Assembly: GCA_025463985.1 (NCBI GenBank) | Contig: JAODBM010000117.1 | Span: forward strand, 1 to 55,274 | Length of the DNA stretch: 55,274 nucleotides | Source: Acidimicrobiales bacterium | Lineage (GTDB): Bacteria; Actinomycetota; Acidimicrobiia; Acidimicrobiales; Iamiaceae | Reading direction: 5' to 3' | In this document: piece by piece, positions 35,147-43,445 of the stretch | Layout: every line of letters begins with the position of its first letter | Position numbering within the stretch: the first letter of the stretch is position 1 | Notes under the pieces: model-generated | Told to the model about the DNA's origin: nothing | Seen by the model: only the letters and a program-made list of their open reading frames with translations | Databases searched by the model: none | Program-made: the position numbers and the translations under genes

Positions 35147-36049
35147 CTACTTGGGCCCCGGGGCGAAGGCCTTCATGCCCTGCTTGTCGACGGCGAACTC
35201 GCGCACCGCCTTGGCGATGTCGCTCTGGTACTTGAGCAGGATGTTGGCGGTGGACGTGGCCACCTCGGCATCGACGTGCTCGACGCCGAGGAGCATGAGC
35301 GTGCGGGCCCAGTCGAGCGTCTCGGACACCGAGGGCGACTTCTTCAGCTCGAGCTGGCGGATCGAGCGCACGATGCGGGCGACCTGGTCGGCGAGGCTCT
35401 CGGTGATGTCGGGGATCTTCGTGAGGACGATCTCCTTCTCGCGCTCGAGGTCCGGGTAGTCGACGTGGAGGAACAGGCACCGGCGCTTGAGGGCCTCGGA
35501 CAGCTCACGGGTGTTGTTCGACGTGAGGAACACCATCGGGATCTGGCGGGCCGTGATCGTGCCCATCTCAGGGATCGAGACCTGGTAGTCCGACAGGATC
35601 TCGAGCAGCAGCGCCTCCGTCTCGACCTCGACGCGGTCGACCTCGTCGATCAGCAGCACGACCGGATCCTCAGCCCGGATGGCCTCGAGCAGCGGCCGGG
35701 TGAGCAGGAACTCGTCGGAGAAGAGGTCGTCCTCGACCTCGGCCCAGGCGGCGTCGCCCCGCTGAGCCTGGATACGCAGCAGCTGCTTCTTGTAGTTCCA
35801 CTCGTAGAGGGCCTTGGCCTCGTCGAGCCCCTCATAGCACTGCAGCCGGATGAGGCGGGCGCCGCTCAGCTCGGCCACCGACTTGGCCAGCTGGGTCTTG
35901 CCGGTGCCGGCCGGTCCCTCGACGAGGATCGGCTTCTGCAACCGGTCGGCGAGGTAGACGACGCCGGCGATGCCCTCGTCGGCCAGGTAGTCGACGTCGC
36001 GCAGCCCCTGACGGACTGCGGACACGGACTCGAAGCGATGGTCGGCCAT
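35147..36049 (-). CDS. MoxR-family AAA+ ATPase
   Basis: 300-residue AAA+ chaperone-like ATPase. Walker A is GPAGTGKT (residues 45-52), Walker B VVLLIDEVDR, with sensor 1 VFLTSNNTRELSEALKRRC, and an arginine in RRC likely contacting ATP. It partners the VWA protein directly downstream. The ATG at 36049 has TAGGCT six bases upstream and a TetR-like palindrome over the -35 region, so this pair appears specifically regulated. Confidence 0.95.
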   Translation of the reverse strand: MADHRFESVSAVRQGLRDVDYLADEGIAGVVYLADRLQKPILVEGPAGTGKTQLAKSVAELSGARLIRLQCYEGLDEAKALYEWNYKKQLLRIQAQRGDAAWAEVEDDLFSDEFLLTRPLLEAIRAEDPVVLLIDEVDRVEVETEALLLEILSDYQVSIPEMGTITARQIPMVFLTSNNTRELSEALKRRCLFLHVDYPDLEREKEIVLTKIPDITESLADQVARIVRSIRQLELKKSPSVSETLDWARTLMLLGVEHVDAEVATSTANILLKYQSDIAKAVREFAVDKQGMKAFAPGPK

Positions 36050-36055
36050 CCGGGC

Positions 36056-36061
36056 AGCCTA
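36056..36061 (-). promoter_or_regulatory. -10 box for leaderless moxR-VWA operon
   Basis: TAGGCT on the minus strand, 6 bases before the ATG. A TTGACC -35 candidate lies 19 bases upstream (36081-36086), inside the palindrome. Confidence 0.5.
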
Positions 36062-36070
36062 CCGAGGGGC

Positions 36071-36086
36071 TTGACCGCCCGGTCAA
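36071..36086. promoter_or_regulatory. TetR-type palindrome TTGACCG-CC-CGGTCAA
   Basis: A perfect 16-bp dyad covering the likely -35 of moxR. The ACCG/CGGT core is common in TetR-family operators. A bound repressor would block the moxR-VWA promoter. No TetR gene is in this window. Confidence 0.55.
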
Positions 36087-36103
36087 CTGGGATGCCCCTC
36101 CCC

Positions 36104-36153
36104 GAACTGGGCGGAGACCCGGTCGCCCCAGCGACCGCAACCCCGCCCAGTTC
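36104..36153 (-). repeat. Nested palindromic repeat, copy 1
   Basis: A 50-base unit with an outer 11-bp stem GAACTGGGCGG/CCGCCCAGTTC and an inner 7-bp stem CGGTCGC/GCGACCG with loop CCCA, separated by a symmetric 5/5 internal loop. Copy 2 follows at a 62-base period. It lies between proA and moxR. Confidence 0.85.
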
Positions 36154-36165
36154 CGGTGTCGGAGC

Positions 36166-36215
36166 GAACTGGGCGGAAACCCGGTCGCCCCAGCAACCGC
36201 AACCCCACCCAGTTC
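36166..36215 (-). repeat. Nested palindromic repeat, copy 2
   Basis: 47 of 50 bases match copy 1. The two stem changes (positions 30 and 42, G to A) become G-U wobbles on the minus-strand RNA but C-A mismatches on the plus strand. It lies 15 bases after the proA stop, so it could fold at the 3' end of the proA transcript. Confidence 0.85.
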
Positions 36216-36230
36216 GAGGAGGTGGACGGG

Positions 36231-37484
36231 TCAGCCGCGGACCTGGCCGGTGCCGTGGACGATGTACTTCGCGGTCGTGAGCTCGCGCAGGCCCATGGGG
36301 CCTCGCGCGTGGAGCTTCTGGGTGCTGATGCCGATCTCGGCGCCGAAGCCGAACTCCTCGCCGTCGACGAAACGGGTCGAGGCGTTGACCAGCACGGCGG
36401 CGGCGTCGACCTCGGTGGTGAAGCGGTCGGCGCTGGCGAGGTCGCCGGTGATGATGGCCTCGCTGTGGCCGGAGCCGTAGCGGGCGATGTGGTCGATGGC
36501 CTCGTCGATCGATCCGACGACCCGGACGGCCAGCTTGAGGTCGAGGAACTCGTTGGCCCAGTCGTCTTCGGTGGCGAGCGCGGCGCCGGGCAGCAGGGCG
36601 GCGGCTCGCTCGTCGGTCACGAGCTCGACGCCGACGAGGTCGTCGGCCAGCGCGGGCAGCAGCTCGGCCGCCACCGCCTCGTGCACGAGGAGCGTCTCGG
36701 CCGCGTTGCAGACCGAGGGCCGTTGGGTCTTGGCGTTGACCACGATGGCCCGGGCCATCGCGAGGTCGGCCGCGGCGTCCACATAGACGTGGCAGTTGCC
36801 ATCGCCGTCGATCACGTAGGGCACGGTGGCGTTGTCGAGGATCGACTGGATGAGCGACGGGCCGCCCCGCGGGATCAGGCAGTCGACGAGGCCCCGCTGG
36901 CGCATGAACTCGGTGGCGGCCTCGCGGCTGGTGTCTTCGACCAGCACGAGCGCGTCCTCGGGCAGTCCGGCCTTGGCGTAGCCCTCGCGCAGCACGCCGG
37001 CGATCGCGGTGTTCGACGTGATGGCGCCCGACGAGCCGCGCAGGAAGGCCGCGTTGCCCGACTTGAGGCACAGGCCGGCGGCGTCGCTGGTGACGTTCGG
37101 ACGGTTCTCGTAGATGATCGCCACCACGCCGAGCGGCACCCGGACGCGCCGGATGCGCAGGCCGTTGGGCCGGACCCAGCCGTCGAGCACCTCCCCAACC
37201 GGATCGGGCAGCGCCGCCACCTGGCGCAGGCCGGCGGCCATGGCCTCGACGCGAGCGGCGGTGAGGCGCAGCCGGTCGACGACCGTGGGCGAGACGCCCG
37301 CCGCGTCGGCGCGGGCCACGTCGGTGGCGTTCGCGACGAGCACGTCCTCGGTGCGGTCGACGAGCAGGTCGGCCGCGGCGAGCAGCGCGGCGTCCTTCAC
37401 CGCGGTGGAGGCGGTGGCGAGCACCCGCGAGGCCGCCTGGGCGCGGCGCGCCAGCTCGGGGATGGTCATGGTCTCGTCAGCCAC
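36231..37484 (-). CDS. proA: Gamma-glutamyl phosphate reductase
   Basis: 417-residue cytoplasmic enzyme, the second step of proline synthesis, reducing the phosphate made by ProB to glutamate semialdehyde with NADPH. The aldehyde-dehydrogenase-like fold shows [34 protein letters not shown], catalytic Cys259 in [10 protein letters not shown], and [22 protein letters not shown] near the end. GTG 37484 is supported by TAGCCT six bases upstream; ATG 37469 is an alternative. proB lies 8.8 kb away at 46284, with an opposite-strand block between them. Confidence 0.97.
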   Translation of the reverse strand: MADETMTIPELARRAQAASRVLATASTAVKDAALLAAADLLVDRTEDVLVANATDVARADAAGVSPTVVDRLRLTAARVEAMAAGLRQVAALPDPVGEVLDGWVRPNGLRIRRVRVPLGVVAIIYENRPNVTSDAAGLCLKSGNAAFLRGSSGAITSNTAIAGVLREGYAKAGLPEDALVLVEDTSREAATEFMRQRGLVDCLIPRGGPSLIQSILDNATVPYVIDGDGNCHVYVDAAADLAMARAIVVNAKTQRPSVCNAAETLLVHEAVAAELLPALADDLVGVELVTDERAAALLPGAALATEDDWANEFLDLKLAVRVVGSIDEAIDHIARYGSGHSEAIITGDLASADRFTTEVDAAAVLVNASTRFVDGEEFGFGAEIGISTQKLHARGPMGLRELTTAKYIVHGTGQVRG

Positions 37485-37490
37485 CTCCCG

Positions 37491-37496
37491 AGGCTA
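37491..37496 (-). promoter_or_regulatory. -10 box for leaderless proA
   Basis: TAGCCT on the minus strand, 6 bases before GTG 37484. This decides for the GTG, since the GGGAG directly abutting it is too close to serve as a ribosome site. Confidence 0.45.
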
Positions 37497-37534
37497 CCGC
37501 CCACCCTTCCACCCGTCCCCCGCCACCCCCCCCC

Positions 37535-37590
37535 AGCGAATGTGGAGTAGAAGCGGTTGCCATCACGACCGCTTCTACTCCACATTCGCT
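37535..37590. repeat. Perfect 23-bp inverted repeat with 10-base loop
   Basis: The left arm 37535-37557 begins AGCGAATGTGGAG; the right arm 37568-37590 is its exact complement. A C-run on the left and TGGGGG on the right extend the pairing with a one-base bulge. It lies between the two divergent leaderless promoters of proA and the GNAT gene. Its base composition (more A/T) is unlike the surrounding DNA. It resembles a REP-like or small palindromic element. Confidence 0.9.
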
Positions 37591-37606
37591 TGGGGGTTGC
37601 GGCCTC

Positions 37607-37612
37607 TAACGT
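37607..37612 (+). promoter_or_regulatory. -10 box for leaderless GNAT gene
   Basis: TAACGT, 6 bases before GTG 37619. Its -35 position would fall at the edge of the 37535-37590 palindrome. Confidence 0.45.
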
Positions 37613-37618
37613 GACGGC

Positions 37619-38215
37619 GTGCCTGAGATCCGCGTCGCCACGACCGCTGACCTGCCTGTGATCGGCCGCGTGCTCGCGGCGGCGTTCGAGGACGATCCGG
37701 TCTGGAACTGGCTGGTGCCGTCGCGCGACGTGTGGGGGCACCAGGCGTCGAGCTACTTCGCCCGCGACGCCCAACAGCGCATCGCCCACGGTGGCGTGCT
37801 CATGGATGCCGAGGCCACCGGTGCCGCGCTGTGGGCGCCACCCGACCTGTGGAAGGCCACGCCCGGAGGGATCCTCCGTGAGGTTGCGCCGGCCCTGCGC
37901 TTGTTCCGCCACCGGCTGCCGCGGGCGTTGCGCACGCTCACGTACATGGAGCAGCGGCACCCCAAGCAGCCACCCCACTGGTACCTGGCCGTGCTCGGGA
38001 CGCATCCCGACCAGCAGGGCAAGGGCGTGGGGTCGGCGTTGATCCGCCACGTGCTCGACCGCTGCGACGAGGAAGGCCTGCCGGCGTACCTCGAGTCGTC
38101 GAAGGAGCGCAACGTCCCGTTCTATGCCCGCCACGGGTTCGAGGCCGGCGAGCCCATCCAGCTGCCGGGGGGCGGGCCGCCGGTGTGGCCGATGTGGCGG
38201 GAACCCGCCGGGTGA
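37619..38215 (+). CDS. GNAT-family N-acetyltransferase
   Basis: 198 residues. The acetyl-CoA-binding loop is GTHPDQQGKGVGSALIRHVL (about residues 123-142), preceded by the beta strand WYLAVL, and followed by a YLESSKERNVPFYARHGFE motif. The N-terminus IRVATTADLPVIGRVLAAAFEDDP is typical. The substrate is unknown. The stop overlaps the next gene's GTG (GTGA), making it the first gene of the rightward block to PspA. Leaderless start as above. Confidence 0.9.
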   Translation: MPEIRVATTADLPVIGRVLAAAFEDDPVWNWLVPSRDVWGHQASSYFARDAQQRIAHGGVLMDAEATGAALWAPPDLWKATPGGILREVAPALRLFRHRLPRALRTLTYMEQRHPKQPPHWYLAVLGTHPDQQGKGVGSALIRHVLDRCDEEGLPAYLESSKERNVPFYARHGFEAGEPIQLPGGGPPVWPMWREPAG

Positions 38216-39738
38216 CCGACCACGCCGCGGTGCTGCAGGCGGCGGTCGCGCCGTTCGTGCGTGACGTCACCGCCGCGATGCGCTCGGTCGCGGCGGGCCT
38301 TCCCGAGGTCGACCTCAGCCACGTCGACCAGGACGTGGCCAACGACGCGTTCAACCTCACCGCGGCGCTGATCGACGTGGACTGGTGCCACACCGACGAC
38401 GAGCTGTGGGCGCTGATCACGGTGTTCGGGCGCTGGCTGCCCAGCCAGCTCGCCATCGCCAAGCCCGACGACGTGCGCAAGAGCTCGATCGTGGCCGGCA
38501 AGAGCGCCTGGCTCCAGCAGCCGTCTGCGCTGTTCGCCGTGCTGGCTGCCGCCGATGCCCGCAACGGCACGTCCCACTCCCGCACCTACTACGACGCGGC
38601 GATGCGGATCGCGTTCACGGTGGCCTCGCTCGACGAGAACCCGTCGCGGGGCGAGCTGACCGCCATCGACGAGTACCGCGGGCTGCTGCTCGACGGCATG
38701 AAGCGCGTCGCCGCACCATCGGCGCCAGGCGACGTTCGTCCCGGCGTCGGACCGGACCGCCCATCCGCACCCGGCGGCCCGCTGGGCGCGGGTGCGGGCG
38801 CGGCCGCGGCGTCTCCCTCCCCGACCGCGACGGCGGGCGAGGCGGTGGCCGCGGCACCCGACTCGGCCCCGCCCGACCCACCGCGGCCCATCGCCGAGCT
38901 GCTCATCGAGCTGGACGCGCTGGTCGGCCTGGCCGGCGTGAAGGGGGAGGTCCGGCTCGTCACGAACCTCCTGCAGGTGCAGAAGTTGCGCAGGGAACGG
39001 CACCTGCCCGTGTCCGAGCAGAGCCGCCACCTCGTCTTCACGGGCAACCCGGGCACCGGCAAGACCACGGTGGCCCGGCTGCTGGCCGAGATCTACCGCT
39101 CGCTCGGGGTCGTGGCCAAGGGCCACCTGGTCGAGACCGACCGGGCCGGGATGGTGTCGGGCTACGTCGGCCAGACCGCGCTCAAGGTCACCGAGGTCTT
39201 CGACCGCGCCGCGGGCGGGGTGCTGCTGATCGACGAGGCCTACGCCCTGGCCCGCGGCGGTGAGAACGACTTCGGCCGCGAGGCCATCGACACCCTGGTC
39301 AAGCTCATCGAGGACCGCCGGGAGTCGGTGGTGGTCATCGCCGCCGGCTACCCGGAGGAGATGGCGACGTTCATCGACGCCAACCCGGGACTGTCCTCTC
39401 GATTCCCCAAGACCATCGCGTTCCCCGACTACACCGACGACGAGCTCTGGTCGATCTTCGCGTCCCTTGGCGCCGAGGGCGGCTACCGCCCCGACGCGGG
39501 CGCGGAGCAGGCGGTGCGGGCCTGGATCGCGGCCGTTCCCCACGCGAAGGGTTTCGGCAACGGCCGGCTCGTGCGGAACCTGTTCGAGGACGCCGTGGCC
39601 CGGCAGGCCTCGCGCATGGTCGCGCTCGCCGCCCCGAGCGACGACGAGCTCACCACGCTCACGGCCGCCGACATCGCGCCCGTCGGTGCCGGCCCCGGAC
39701 ACGAGGACCGGACGACCGCGTCCCGCACCGCGGGCTGA
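38212..39738 (+). CDS. CbxX/CfqX-type AAA+ ATPase
   Basis: 508 residues. The N-terminal helical region (1-165) resembles that of SpoVK/EccA-type proteins, then a Pro/Ala-rich linker (about 165-225), then the AAA+ domain beginning LDALVGLAGVKGEV. Walker A is GNPGTGKT from Gly278, Walker B VLLIDEAYAL near 337, with a SGYVGQTA pore-loop-like segment and sensor PGLSSRF. Such ATPases remodel partner complexes (for example Rubisco activase CbbX, or EccA of type VII secretion). No ESX genes are here. The GTG overlaps the GNAT stop. Confidence 0.88.
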   Translation: MTDHAAVLQAAVAPFVRDVTAAMRSVAAGLPEVDLSHVDQDVANDAFNLTAALIDVDWCHTDDELWALITVFGRWLPSQLAIAKPDDVRKSSIVAGKSAWLQQPSALFAVLAAADARNGTSHSRTYYDAAMRIAFTVASLDENPSRGELTAIDEYRGLLLDGMKRVAAPSAPGDVRPGVGPDRPSAPGGPLGAGAGAAAASPSPTATAGEAVAAAPDSAPPDPPRPIAELLIELDALVGLAGVKGEVRLVTNLLQVQKLRRERHLPVSEQSRHLVFTGNPGTGKTTVARLLAEIYRSLGVVAKGHLVETDRAGMVSGYVGQTALKVTEVFDRAAGGVLLIDEAYALARGGENDFGREAIDTLVKLIEDRRESVVVIAAGYPEEMATFIDANPGLSSRFPKTIAFPDYTDDELWSIFASLGAEGGYRPDAGAEQAVRAWIAAVPHAKGFGNGRLVRNLFEDAVARQASRMVALAAPSDDELTTLTAADIAPVGAGPGHEDRTTASRTAG

Positions 39739-39790
39739 CCGGCCCCGGCCTAGCGACCCAGACGGCCGCTGGGCCTCCCGGCGGGTCAGG

Positions 39791-39796
39791 TACCGT
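39791..39796 (+). promoter_or_regulatory. -10 box before solute-binding-like gene
   Basis: TACCGT, 8 bases before ATG 39805. It may give a second, internal start for the block. Confidence 0.35.
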
Positions 39797-39804
39797 TCCG
39801 GCCC

Positions 39805-40737
39805 ATGAGGGACCGGGTGCTGGCCGTGCTGGGCGCGGCCCTGCTGATCACCGCCGCGGTGATCCTGCGCTCCCACCTCACCGCGAGCAGCAGCGGGAGT
39901 GGCGGTCCGCGGGCTGCGGGGAAGCGGCCGGCGGTGGCCTGCACGCCGGAGCTGGACGACGTCTGCCAGGCGTTGGCGGACGGCGGCGTGATCACGAAGG
40001 TGGCGCCGTTCGACCTCACGACGGCGGCCGCGAACGCCGGCAAGGTCGACGCCTGGCTGACGTATGGCGCGGCCCCGGCCATCGCGGCGTTCGACGCCGG
40101 CGCGCCGTCGGCCGCCGAAGGCCCGTTCCGTGGCCGGCTGACGGCGATCGCAGACGCGCCGCTGGCCGTGCTGACCAGCGCGGACGTGCTCGGGCCGACC
40201 TGCCCGGTGCGAACGCTGACGTGGGCCTGCCTGGCCACCAAGACCGCCGCGCTGAAGGTGGGCGTCGGCGAGCCGTCGACCGCCGAGGGCAGCGCCCGGC
40301 TGGCACCGCTCGCCGCCGCGCTGAGCCCCGCGCTGCGCTTCGACGACGTGGCCGGCACGACCGTGCAGGCCCTCGTCGACGATCCCAACCCGCAGGCCGC
40401 GGCGTCCGACCAGGCCGACCTGCTGGTGCTGCAGGGGACGGCCGCGCTCAGCTTCGTGGTCGGCCCGAGCGCGCGCCTCGCCCGCGCCGCCGCCACGCCG
40501 CAAGGGCAGGCGAAGGGGCTGGTGGTGCTGGCACCGACGCCTGCCGCCCGCATCACCGTCGTCCTGGCGGCCACCCTCACCGACAGCGACGTGCGCGCCG
40601 TCGTCGACGCGCTCGCCCGCGGCGCGGCCGCACAAGCGTTGGCCGCCGCGGGCTTCTCGTCCGCCGCGCAGGCGCCGCTTCCCACCGAACTCCAGGCAGG
40701 CTTCCTCTACCAGGTGCGAAAGAAGGCGGTGCGGTGA
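39805..40737 (+). CDS. Membrane-anchored solute-binding-like protein
   Basis: 310 residues with an N-terminal anchor helix (RVLAVLGAALLITAAVIL, residues 4-21) and an external domain. KVDAWLTYGAAPAIAAF, ADAPLAVLTSADVLG and LKVGVGEPSTAEGSARLAPLA look like a type 2 periplasmic-binding fold of the ModA kind, without clear ligand residues. No transporter permease or ATPase gene is adjacent. It is coupled by GTGA to the following SBP-VWA lipoprotein gene, which has a second binding domain. Role unknown; it may form a complex with that protein. Confidence 0.65.
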   Translation: MRDRVLAVLGAALLITAAVILRSHLTASSSGSGGPRAAGKRPAVACTPELDDVCQALADGGVITKVAPFDLTTAAANAGKVDAWLTYGAAPAIAAFDAGAPSAAEGPFRGRLTAIADAPLAVLTSADVLGPTCPVRTLTWACLATKTAALKVGVGEPSTAEGSARLAPLAAALSPALRFDDVAGTTVQALVDDPNPQAAASDQADLLVLQGTAALSFVVGPSARLARAAATPQGQAKGLVVLAPTPAARITVVLAATLTDSDVRAVVDALARGAAAQALAAAGFSSAAQAPLPTELQAGFLYQVRKKAVR

Positions 40738-42584
40738 CGAGGCGACGACGAGCTCGGGCGGTCGCGGTGGCGGTCGCGGCCGGTCTGCTGGTGGCCGCCT
40801 GCAGCGGCGGTGGCGGCAACAAGGCGACCTCCGGCAGCGCCGGGAGCGGCGACCTCGGCGACCCGGGCAACTGCACGGTGGTCGACATGGCGGCGTCGTC
40901 GGAGAAGGCCGACCTGATGGTCGCGCTGGCCAAGACGTTCAACGGGTCCGACGCCGCGAAGCTCCCCGGCGGCGGCTGCGCGTTCGTCCGGCCGCAGAGC
41001 AAGGCCTCCGGTGCGGCGGCCACGCTGCTGGCGACCGACTGGAACACCGTGGCCGAGGGTCCGAAGCCCGTCGTGTGGTCGCCGGCGGCGTCCTCGTGGG
41101 GCGCGATCTTGAACCAGCGGCTCGCCGATGCCGGCAAGCCGGCGATGGTCGGCGCGGGCAAGCCCTTCCAGCTCACGCCCCTCGTGATCGCCATGCCCAA
41201 GCCGATGGCGGACGCGCTGGGCTATCCCGCCAAGCCCGTCGGGTGGGCCGACATCCTGCGGCTGGCCACCGACGCCCGCGGCTGGGCCGCCTACGGCCAC
41301 CCCGAGTGGGGCCGCTTCAAGCTCGGCAAGACCAATCCCAACTTCTCCACCAGCGGGCTCAACGCGCTCATCGGCCAGGCCTACGCGGCCACCGGCAAGG
41401 CGCGCGGGCTGTCCGCGGAGGACCTCAACGCGGCCAAGACGGTGGCGTTCGCCAAAGGCGTGGAGTCGTCGGTCGTGCACTACGGCGACATCACGATGAC
41501 GTTCCTCAACAACTGGTTCCGCACCGATCGCCAGGGCACGTCGCTGCAGTACGCGTCGGCGGTGGCCATCGAGGAGAAGTCGGTCATCGACTACAACAAG
41601 GGCAACCCCGACGGCATCCTCTCGCCGGGCGAGCAGCCCCAGGCCCCGCGGATCCCCCTCGTGGCGATCTATCCGAAGGAGGGCACCCTCTACTCGGACA
41701 GCCCGTACTACGTGCTCGATGCGCCCTGGGTGACCGCCCCGCAGAAGCAGGCGGCGCAGGCGTTCGAGACGTTCATCAAGACGCCGGCGAACCAGCAGCG
41801 GGTGCTCGCGTTCGGCTTCCGGCCCGGCAACCCCGACGTGGCCGTGGCCGCGCCGATCACCGCCGCCAACGGCGTCGACCCGACCCAGCCCAAGACGCTG
41901 CTCGAGGTCCCGCAGCCCGCGGTGCTCGTCAAGCTGCTCCAGAACTGGAGCGATCAGCGCAAGAGCGCTCGGGTCATGCTCGTGCTCGACGTGTCGGGTT
42001 CGATGGCCGAGCCGGCCGACGACAAGAACCCCTCCGGGCCGACCAAGCTCGATCTGGCGAAGAAAGCGAGCATCGACGCGCTCGCGCAGTTCAAGTCGAC
42101 CGACGACGTCGGCTTGCGCATCTTCTCGACGGGCCTCGGGCCGGGCCAGGACCAGGATTACCTCGACCTGCTGCCGGTCCAGCAGATCAGCGCCAACCGG
42201 GAGGGCCTGGCGACCAAGATCCGCGACCAGGTCCCGGCGCAGGCCACGCCCCTGTACACGGTCGTCGAGGCGTCCTACCAAGCGGCGCTGAGGAGCTACG
42301 ACCCGACGCGCATCAACGCGGTGGTGCTGCTCACCGACGGCAAGAACGACGATGGCAACCCGAACGACGACGCCCAGCAGCTGCAGAACCTGCTGGCGAC
42401 CCTGCGCCGCGGCAGCAGCGGCGAGCAGGCCAAGCCGATCCGCATCTTCCCGATCGCGTACGGCTCGTCGGCCGACTTCGACACGCTCAAGCAGATCGCC
42501 GAGGCCACGAACTCCGCGGCCTATGACGCTCGCGATCCCGCGTCGATCACCAAGGTCTTCACCGCAGTGGTCTCCAACTTCTAG
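40734..42584 (+). CDS. Lipoprotein with solute-binding and VWA domains
   Basis: 616 residues. A lipoprotein signal ends at LLVAACSGGGG with lipidated Cys23. A type 2 solute-binding domain covers about residues 45-390 (KADLMVALAKTFNG, PVVWSPAASSWGAIL, GDITMTFLNNWF), followed by a VWA domain (about 410-616) with a complete metal site starting DVSGSM at Asp419 and TDGKND. This fusion architecture recurs in actinobacteria, often near TelA or PspA genes, but has no defined function. The GTG overlaps the preceding stop. It is probably attached to the outer face of the membrane. Confidence 0.88.
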   Translation: MTRRRRARAVAVAVAAGLLVAACSGGGGNKATSGSAGSGDLGDPGNCTVVDMAASSEKADLMVALAKTFNGSDAAKLPGGGCAFVRPQSKASGAAATLLATDWNTVAEGPKPVVWSPAASSWGAILNQRLADAGKPAMVGAGKPFQLTPLVIAMPKPMADALGYPAKPVGWADILRLATDARGWAAYGHPEWGRFKLGKTNPNFSTSGLNALIGQAYAATGKARGLSAEDLNAAKTVAFAKGVESSVVHYGDITMTFLNNWFRTDRQGTSLQYASAVAIEEKSVIDYNKGNPDGILSPGEQPQAPRIPLVAIYPKEGTLYSDSPYYVLDAPWVTAPQKQAAQAFETFIKTPANQQRVLAFGFRPGNPDVAVAAPITAANGVDPTQPKTLLEVPQPAVLVKLLQNWSDQRKSARVMLVLDVSGSMAEPADDKNPSGPTKLDLAKKASIDALAQFKSTDDVGLRIFSTGLGPGQDQDYLDLLPVQQISANREGLATKIRDQVPAQATPLYTVVEASYQAALRSYDPTRINAVVLLTDGKNDDGNPNDDAQQLQNLLATLRRGSSGEQAKPIRIFPIAYGSSADFDTLKQIAEATNSAAYDARDPASITKVFTAVVSNF

Positions 42585-42596
42585 AGGACCTGGACC

Positions 42597-43445
42597 GTGC
42601 CCGCCCTGCGCTTCCGCGATCGCTTCTACTCCCCGCCGGTGGCCCACGCCGTCACGTCCCCCACCGGGATCCTCGCGTTCGGTGCCGGCGCGGCGATCGG
42701 CATCGTCGCGCTCGGACCGTTCGGCGCGGCGTTGGGCCTCCTCGCGTACGGCATCCGCGTGGCCCTGGCGGTGCCGAGCGCGGGCAAGGGCGAGCGGATC
42801 GACCCGTTCGGCGTCAACGAGCCGTGGCGCAACTTCGTGGTCGGCGCGCTCCTGGCCCGCACCCGCTTCGGCAAGGCCCTCACGACCATGCGGCCCGGGC
42901 CGCTGCGCGAGCACCTCACCGAGATCGGCGGACGCATCGACGACGCCGTCGACGAGGTGTGGCGGATCGCCAGGCGCGGCCAGCTGCTGGCCGATGCCCG
43001 CAAGCAGGTCGACGACACCAACGCCCGCTGGCAGCTCCAGCAGCTGCAGACCACGTCGTCGAGCCAGCCCGATCCATCGGGCACCGCGGCCCAGACCGCC
43101 GAGGCGCTGCAGTCGCAGATCGCCACCGCCGCACGCATGGACGGCCTGCTATCCGAGACCCGCAGCCGCCTCCAGCTGCTCGACGCCCGGCTCGACGAGA
43201 GCGTCACCCGCGCCATCGAGCTCTCGGTGCAGGCCGACACGCCCTCCCAGCTCGACCCGCTCGTTCAGGACGTCGACGGGATCGTCACCGAGATGGAGGC
43301 GCTGCGCCAAGCGCTCGATGACACCGACGGCCGGACGTCAGGGTCGGCCAGCCTCGGCCTCCCGCCGCCCACCGCGAGCCGCGAGCCGCTCCCTCCCCCA
43401 CCGCCCGAGCCGCAACCGGGCACCCGACCGGCCCCGGGTCCGTGA
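42597..43445 (+). CDS. Coiled-coil membrane protein of unknown function
   Basis: 282 residues. Two adjoining hydrophobic stretches near the N-terminus (about residues 24-59, GILAFGAGAAIGIVALGPFGAALGLLAYGIRVALAV), then a long, mostly helical, Gln/Arg/Asp-rich region (about 95-245) likely to form coiled coils, and a Pro-rich tail ending PPPPPEPQPGTRPAPGP. No named family is recognised. It lies 12 bases after the SBP-VWA gene and overlaps murJ by GTGA, so it belongs to the block. The topology suggests a cytoplasmic coiled coil tethered to the membrane. Confidence 0.7.
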   Translation: MPALRFRDRFYSPPVAHAVTSPTGILAFGAGAAIGIVALGPFGAALGLLAYGIRVALAVPSAGKGERIDPFGVNEPWRNFVVGALLARTRFGKALTTMRPGPLREHLTEIGGRIDDAVDEVWRIARRGQLLADARKQVDDTNARWQLQQLQTTSSSQPDPSGTAAQTAEALQSQIATAARMDGLLSETRSRLQLLDARLDESVTRAIELSVQADTPSQLDPLVQDVDGIVTEMEALRQALDDTDGRTSGSASLGLPPPTASREPLPPPPPEPQPGTRPAPGP

